DNA of 8,495 bases, taken from positions 1 to 8,495 of the forward strand of contig JANYIP010000144.1 of the NCBI GenBank assembly GCA_025361995.1. Direction: 5' to 3'. The notes beneath the pieces were generated by a model. It did not search any database and was not told where the DNA came from. It was given only the letters and a program-made list of their open reading frames with translations. This document shows positions 5,479-8,495 of this stretch, in pieces (position 1 is the stretch's first letter; every line of letters starts with the position of its first letter). The position numbers and the translations under genes are program-made. Source of the stretch: Streptomycetales bacterium (GTDB lineage: Bacteria; Actinomycetota; Actinomycetes; Prado026).

Positions 5479-6861
5479 ATGGCCGCCGACCTCGTCGACA
5501 CCATCGTCAGCCTCGCCAAGCGCCGAGGGTTCGTGTATCCCAGCGGCGAGATCTACGGCGGCACCCGCTCGGCCTGGGACTACGGACCGCTGGGCGTCGA
5601 GCTCAAGGAGAACGTCCGTCGGCAGTGGTGGCAGACGATGGTCCGCTCCCGGGACGACGTGGTGGGGCTGGACTCCGCGGTGATCCTGCCGCGCGAGGTC
5701 TGGACCGCCTCCGGCCACGTCGAGGCGTTCGTCGACCCGCTGGTGGAGTGCCTGTCCTGCCACCGCCGCTACCGGGCGGACCAGCTCGCCGAGGCGTACG
5801 AGGCCAAGAACGGGCGCCCGCCGCAGGCCGACCTGGCCGACGTCGCCTGCTCCAACTGCGGCACCCGCGGCTCGTGGACCGAGCAGAAGATGTTCAACGG
5901 CCTGCTCAAGACGTACCTGGGCCCGGTGGAGTCGGAGGAGGGGCTGGCGTACCTGCGTCCGGAGACGGCGCAGGGCATCTTCGTGAACTTCCTCAACGTG
6001 ATGACTTCGTCGCGGCGCAAGCCGCCGTTCGGCATCGCCCAGACCGGCAAGTCGTTCCGGAACGAGATCACGCCGGGCAACTTCATCTTCCGCACCCGCG
6101 AGTTCGAGCAGATGGAGATGGAGTACTTCGTCGAGCCCGGGACCGACGAGGAGTGGCACGAGTACTGGCTCAAGCTGCGCTGGGACTGGTACGTCGGGCT
6201 CGGCATCAAGCCGGAGAACCTGCGCTTCTACGAGCACCCGAAGGAGAAGCTCTCGCACTACTCCAAGCGCACCGTGGACATCGAGTACCGCTTCCTCTTC
6301 GGCGGGCAGGAGTTCTCCGAGCTGGAGGGGGTCGCGAACCGGACCGACTTCGACCTCAAGACGCACTCGACGCACTCCGGTGCCAACCTCACGTACCTCG
6401 ATGCGGAGAAGGGCGAGCGGTACACGCCGTACGTCATCGAGCCCGCGGCCGGGCTGACCCGCGCGGTGCTCGCCTTCTTGATGGACGCGTACTACGAGGA
6501 CGAGGCGCCGAACGCGAAGGGCGGCGTCGACAAGCGCACCGTGCTGCGCTTCGACCCTCGGCTGGCCCCGGTGAAGGTCGCTGTGCTTCCGCTGTCGCGC
6601 AACGCCGACCTCTCGCCGAAGGCGCGCGACCTGGCCGCCCAGCTGCGAGCGGTGTGGAACGTCGACTTCGACGACGCGGGGGCGATTGGGCGGCGCTACC
6701 GACGGCAGGACGAGATCGGTACGCCGTACTGCGTGACGATCGACTTCGAGACCCTCCAGGACCAGGCCGTGACGGTACGCGAGCGCGACTCGATGGCGCA
6801 GGAGCGGATCGGCCTGGACGCGGTGCAGGGCTGGCTGGCCCAGCGCCTCCTTAACTGCTGA
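5479..6861 (+). CDS. glyS: Glycyl-tRNA synthetase, single-chain class II (alpha2 type)
   Basis: Charges tRNA-Gly with glycine using ATP in the cytoplasm; essential for translation. The 460 residues match the usual length of the single-subunit bacterial/archaeal type. The N-terminal RGFVYPSGEIYGGTRSAWDY (about 16-35) is characteristic of this enzyme. Motif 1 lies at about 67-86 (ILPREVWTASGH). Two Cys pairs, C91/C94 and C124/C127, fit the inserted zinc-ribbon-like segment. Motif 2 is at about 193-218 (FRNEITPGNFIFRTREFEQ), motif 3 at about 318-338 (EPAAGLTRAVLAFLMDAY), and the C-terminal anticodon-binding domain at about 360-460. The ATG start at 5479 agrees with the expected N-terminus (MAADLVDTIVSLAKRRG). 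No T-box leader is possible in the 51-base gap upstream. No damage or missing motif was seen. Confidence 0.98.
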   Translation: MAADLVDTIVSLAKRRGFVYPSGEIYGGTRSAWDYGPLGVELKENVRRQWWQTMVRSRDDVVGLDSAVILPREVWTASGHVEAFVDPLVECLSCHRRYRADQLAEAYEAKNGRPPQADLADVACSNCGTRGSWTEQKMFNGLLKTYLGPVESEEGLAYLRPETAQGIFVNFLNVMTSSRRKPPFGIAQTGKSFRNEITPGNFIFRTREFEQMEMEYFVEPGTDEEWHEYWLKLRWDWYVGLGIKPENLRFYEHPKEKLSHYSKRTVDIEYRFLFGGQEFSELEGVANRTDFDLKTHSTHSGANLTYLDAEKGERYTPYVIEPAAGLTRAVLAFLMDAYYEDEAPNAKGGVDKRTVLRFDPRLAPVKVAVLPLSRNADLSPKARDLAAQLRAVWNVDFDDAGAIGRRYRRQDEIGTPYCVTIDFETLQDQAVTVRERDSMAQERIGLDAVQGWLAQRLLNC

Positions 6862-6865
6862 CGAA

Positions 6866-6884
6866 TGTGTATCGTTGGTGTATG
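6866..6884 (+). promoter_or_regulatory. Leaderless promoter and possible operator of vapBC
   Basis: TATCGT at 6870-6875 fits a TAnnnT -10, and the expected start seven bases downstream falls on the A of the vapB ATG at 6882. There is no ribosome-binding site before that ATG, which agrees with a leaderless mRNA. GTGTAT occurs at 6867-6872 and again at 6878-6883, an 11-base (one helical turn) direct repeat covering the -10 and the start codon. This suggests the VapB or VapBC complex binds here to repress its own gene. Confidence 0.5.
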
Positions 6885-7091
6885 AGTCGCACCAACATCG
6901 ACATCGACGACGAGCTCGTCGGCTGGGTCATGCACAAGTACCACCTGACGACGAAGCGATCTGCCGTCGACTACGCCTTGCGCCGGCTGAAGGTCGATCC
7001 CATGACCGCTGCGGAGCTTGTGGCCCTGCGGGGGACCGGCTGGAGCGGGGACCTGGAGCAGATGCGCGGGGACGCGGTGGCTAGCCAGTGA
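6882..7091 (+). CDS. vapB: Type II antitoxin, VapB family
   Basis: Antitoxin of 69 residues that is expected to bind and block the VapC toxin encoded next, and to bind DNA at its own promoter. The N-terminal part (MSRTNIDIDDELVGWVMHKY, then a helix around KRSAVDYALRRL at 29-40) is typical of the ribbon-helix-helix-like VapB/DUF2191 group. The C-terminal part with GTGWSGDLEQMRGD (about 52-65) fits the toxin-wrapping region. ATG at 6882 is chosen over an in-frame GTG at 6867 because the family begins MSRTNIDIDDEL and because the -10 is placed for a leaderless start. It lies 20 bases after glyS and overlaps vapC by four bases (GTGA). Confidence 0.9.
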   Translation: MSRTNIDIDDELVGWVMHKYHLTTKRSAVDYALRRLKVDPMTAAELVALRGTGWSGDLEQMRGDAVASQ

Positions 7092-7480
7092 CCACGCTGG
7101 TCGACACCTCGGCCTGGATCGCGTACCTGCGCGACGACGATGCCGACTCTGCGGATGGCGTCGAGGCGCTGCTGGTCTCGGGGACTGCTGTGGTCACCGA
7201 TCAGGTGATCCTGGAGCTGCTGGCCGGAGCGAAGGACGACCGGGACCTGCACCGGCTCAACCGCCTCGTTGCTTCTGTCGGGTACGAGGCTCAGGAGACG
7301 CCCGACGACGCGGAGCTCGCGGCCGGCCTCTACCGGTCCTGCAATCGCGCCGGCGAGACTCCGCGGTCGCTCGGCGACTGCTTGATCGGCGCCGTCGCTG
7401 TCCGGACCGGACTGCCCGTCCTCCATCGGGACCGCGACTTCGACGTCCTGAGCCGGCACGCCGGGGTGCGCCTCGCCTGA
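7088..7480 (+). CDS. vapC: Type II toxin, VapC family PIN-domain ribonuclease
   Basis: Metal-dependent endoribonuclease toxin of 130 residues; known VapC proteins cut tRNA or rRNA, but the target here is unknown. The PIN-domain acidic residues are all present: D6 (LVDTSAWIAYL), E43 (ILELLAG), D97 (SLGDCLIGA) and D115/D117 (HRDRDFDVL). Length and spacing are normal, so it should be active. The start is a GTG at 7088 within a GTGA overlap with the vapB stop, which couples toxin synthesis to the antitoxin. No sign of decay or of a different base composition is visible. Confidence 0.94.
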   Translation: MTTLVDTSAWIAYLRDDDADSADGVEALLVSGTAVVTDQVILELLAGAKDDRDLHRLNRLVASVGYEAQETPDDAELAAGLYRSCNRAGETPRSLGDCLIGAVAVRTGLPVLHRDRDFDVLSRHAGVRLA

Positions 7481-7491
7481 TCCGCCCGGGG

Positions 7492-7503
7492 TGACGGATG
7501 TCA
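7492..7503 (+). promoter_or_regulatory. TGAC-N4-GTCA palindrome in the ABC transporter promoter region
   Basis: A perfect four-base inverted repeat, TGAC-GGAT-GTCA, lies 58 bases before the ABC gene start. The base run GTGACG at 7491-7496 resembles a -35, and CACGAT at 7513-7518 is a weak -10 at 16-base spacing, so a dimeric regulator bound here would overlap the -35. TGGAG (7554-7558) just before the ATG is the likely ribosome-binding site. ABC-2 export operons often carry their own response-regulator gene, but none is in view. Confidence 0.4.
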
Positions 7504-7561
7504 TGGGCGCGGCACGATGGCGGCACTGGCCGCTGCGAGCTGAGCCGGACACAGTGGAGCC

Positions 7562-8495
7562 ATGCCCGACGCACCCAGCACGAAGCGGACCAGCCGCCTG
7601 AGCACCGACGCGCCCGCCATCGACCTGCGCGGCCTGAGCAAGTCGTACGGGACGACGAAGGCCGTCGACGGAGTCGACCTGACCATCGCGCGCGGCGAGG
7701 TCGTCGCCCTGCTGGGCCCGAACGGCGCCGGCAAGTCGACGACCCTCGACATCCTGCTCGGCCTCGGCCGCGCGGACGCCGGCACGGTGAGGCTCTTCGG
7801 CGGCACCCCCGCGGAGGCGATCGCGGCCGGCATGGTCGGCGCGATGCTGCAGACCGGGGGGATCATCCAGAACCTGTCCGTCCGCGAGCTCGTGACGATG
7901 ATGGCCTCGCTCTACCCGGGGACCAGCGACGTCGCCCACGTGCTCGCGGTCACCGGTCTCGCCGAGGTGGCGGACAAACAGGCCAGCAAGCTCTCCGGCG
8001 GTCAGACGCAGCGGGTCCGCTTCGCCATCGCACTGGTGAGCAACCCGGACCTGATGGTCCTCGACGAGCCCACCGTGGCCCTGGACGTGGGTGCCCGGCA
8101 CGGCTTCTGGGAGGTGATGCGTTCCTTCGCGGCCGAGGGCAGGACGGTGGTGTTCGCCACCCACTACCTCGAGGAGGCCGACCAGTTCGCCGACCGGATC
8201 GTGCTCATGGCGGCCGGACGGATCGTCGCGGACGGGTCGTCGACCGAGATCAAGTCCGTCGTCGCGGTACGCACCATCCGGGCGACCCTGCCCGACGTCG
8301 ACACCGCCGAGCTCCTCGGCGTCCCCGGCGTGACCAGCGCCGACCGGCACGGCGACTCGATCGTCCTCACCTGCACCAGCTCCGACCAGGCGCTGCGCGC
8401 GCTGCTGCCGCGCTACCCGGGCCTGCGCGACATCGAGGTCCGCGGGGGCGACCTCGACGAGGCCTTCCGCCAGCTCACGGGCGGAGCCGGTCGAT
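7562..8495 (+). CDS. ABC transporter ATP-binding protein (exporter type), truncated by window edge
   Basis: Nucleotide-binding subunit of an ABC-2-type exporter; it hydrolyses ATP to drive a separate membrane permease, expected just downstream. About 311 codons are visible and the frame is still open at the right edge. Walker A is at 52-60 (GPNGAGKST), the Q-loop Gln at 97 (LQTGG), the signature LSGGQ at 144-148, Walker B LMVLDE at 164-169, a D-loop TVALD at 171-175 and the switch His at 201 (ATHYLEEAD). All catalytic elements are intact. A C-terminal extension of about 90 residues (from about 222) is of the kind seen in drug- or lipid-export subunits (DrrA/NatA-like). The ATG at 7562 is preceded by TGGAG. 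The cargo is unknown. Confidence 0.95.
   Translation, partial: MPDAPSTKRTSRLSTDAPAIDLRGLSKSYGTTKAVDGVDLTIARGEVVALLGPNGAGKSTTLDILLGLGRADAGTVRLFGGTPAEAIAAGMVGAMLQTGGIIQNLSVRELVTMMASLYPGTSDVAHVLAVTGLAEVADKQASKLSGGQTQRVRFAIALVSNPDLMVLDEPTVALDVGARHGFWEVMRSFAAEGRTVVFATHYLEEADQFADRIVLMAAGRIVADGSSTEIKSVVAVRTIRATLPDVDTAELLGVPGVTSADRHGDSIVLTCTSSDQALRALLPRYPGLRDIEVRGGDLDEAFRQLTGGAGR

Noticed and set aside
4600..6375. 591-codon minus-strand open frame opposite glyS and the phosphoribosyltransferase
   Set aside because: It is antisense to two well-identified proteins and its translation has no recognisable domain; a GC-driven shadow.
6882..7480. The vapBC pair as part of a recently inserted mobile island
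   Set aside because: No flanking repeats, integrase, attachment site or change in base composition were seen; only the gene content hints at mobility.

Overview
The window is very GC-rich, with third-position G/C bias, GTG starts and TAnnnT-type -10 elements. The gene content is actinobacterial: a DUF5317 protein, a DUF6703-like protein, a single-chain glycyl-tRNA synthetase and a VapBC pair led by what looks like a leaderless promoter. A member of the Propionibacteriales such as Nocardioides would fit, but that placement is inference from gene content alone.

Left half, minus strand (about 3877 down to 29). Five genes are packed so tightly that they are probably one operon. In order of transcription they are two tandem, related 34- and 33-residue single-helix peptides, a 699-residue membrane-anchored GGDEF-EAL protein (cyclic di-GMP synthesis and/or breakdown), a DUF5317 membrane protein and a cation diffusion facilitator (CDF). 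Junctions range from a 10-base overlap to a 9-base gap. A perfect 11-bp G/C hairpin with a GAAA loop on the mRNA lies just inside the GGDEF-EAL gene, directly behind the two peptide genes. The peptide pair plus this hairpin is the most original thing in the window: it looks like a small module attached to a c-di-GMP enzyme.

Middle (3878 to 5478). A 151-base gap holds the peptide operon's ribosome-binding site and probably its promoter. Beyond it a small DUF6703-like membrane protein (minus) is divergent from a plus-strand pair coupled by an ATGA overlap: an antibiotic-biosynthesis-monooxygenase-fold protein and a phosphoribosyltransferase-fold protein.

Right half, plus strand (5479 to the end). 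glyS is followed after 20 bases by a VapB/VapC toxin-antitoxin pair, then by an ABC transporter ATP-binding subunit that runs off the right edge. A TGAC-N4-GTCA palindrome sits in the ABC gene's promoter region and suggests control by a dimeric regulator.

No rRNA, tRNA, insertion sequence or CRISPR array was seen. No stretch over about 150 bases lacks a gene. The long open frames antisense to real genes are high-GC shadows and were left out.
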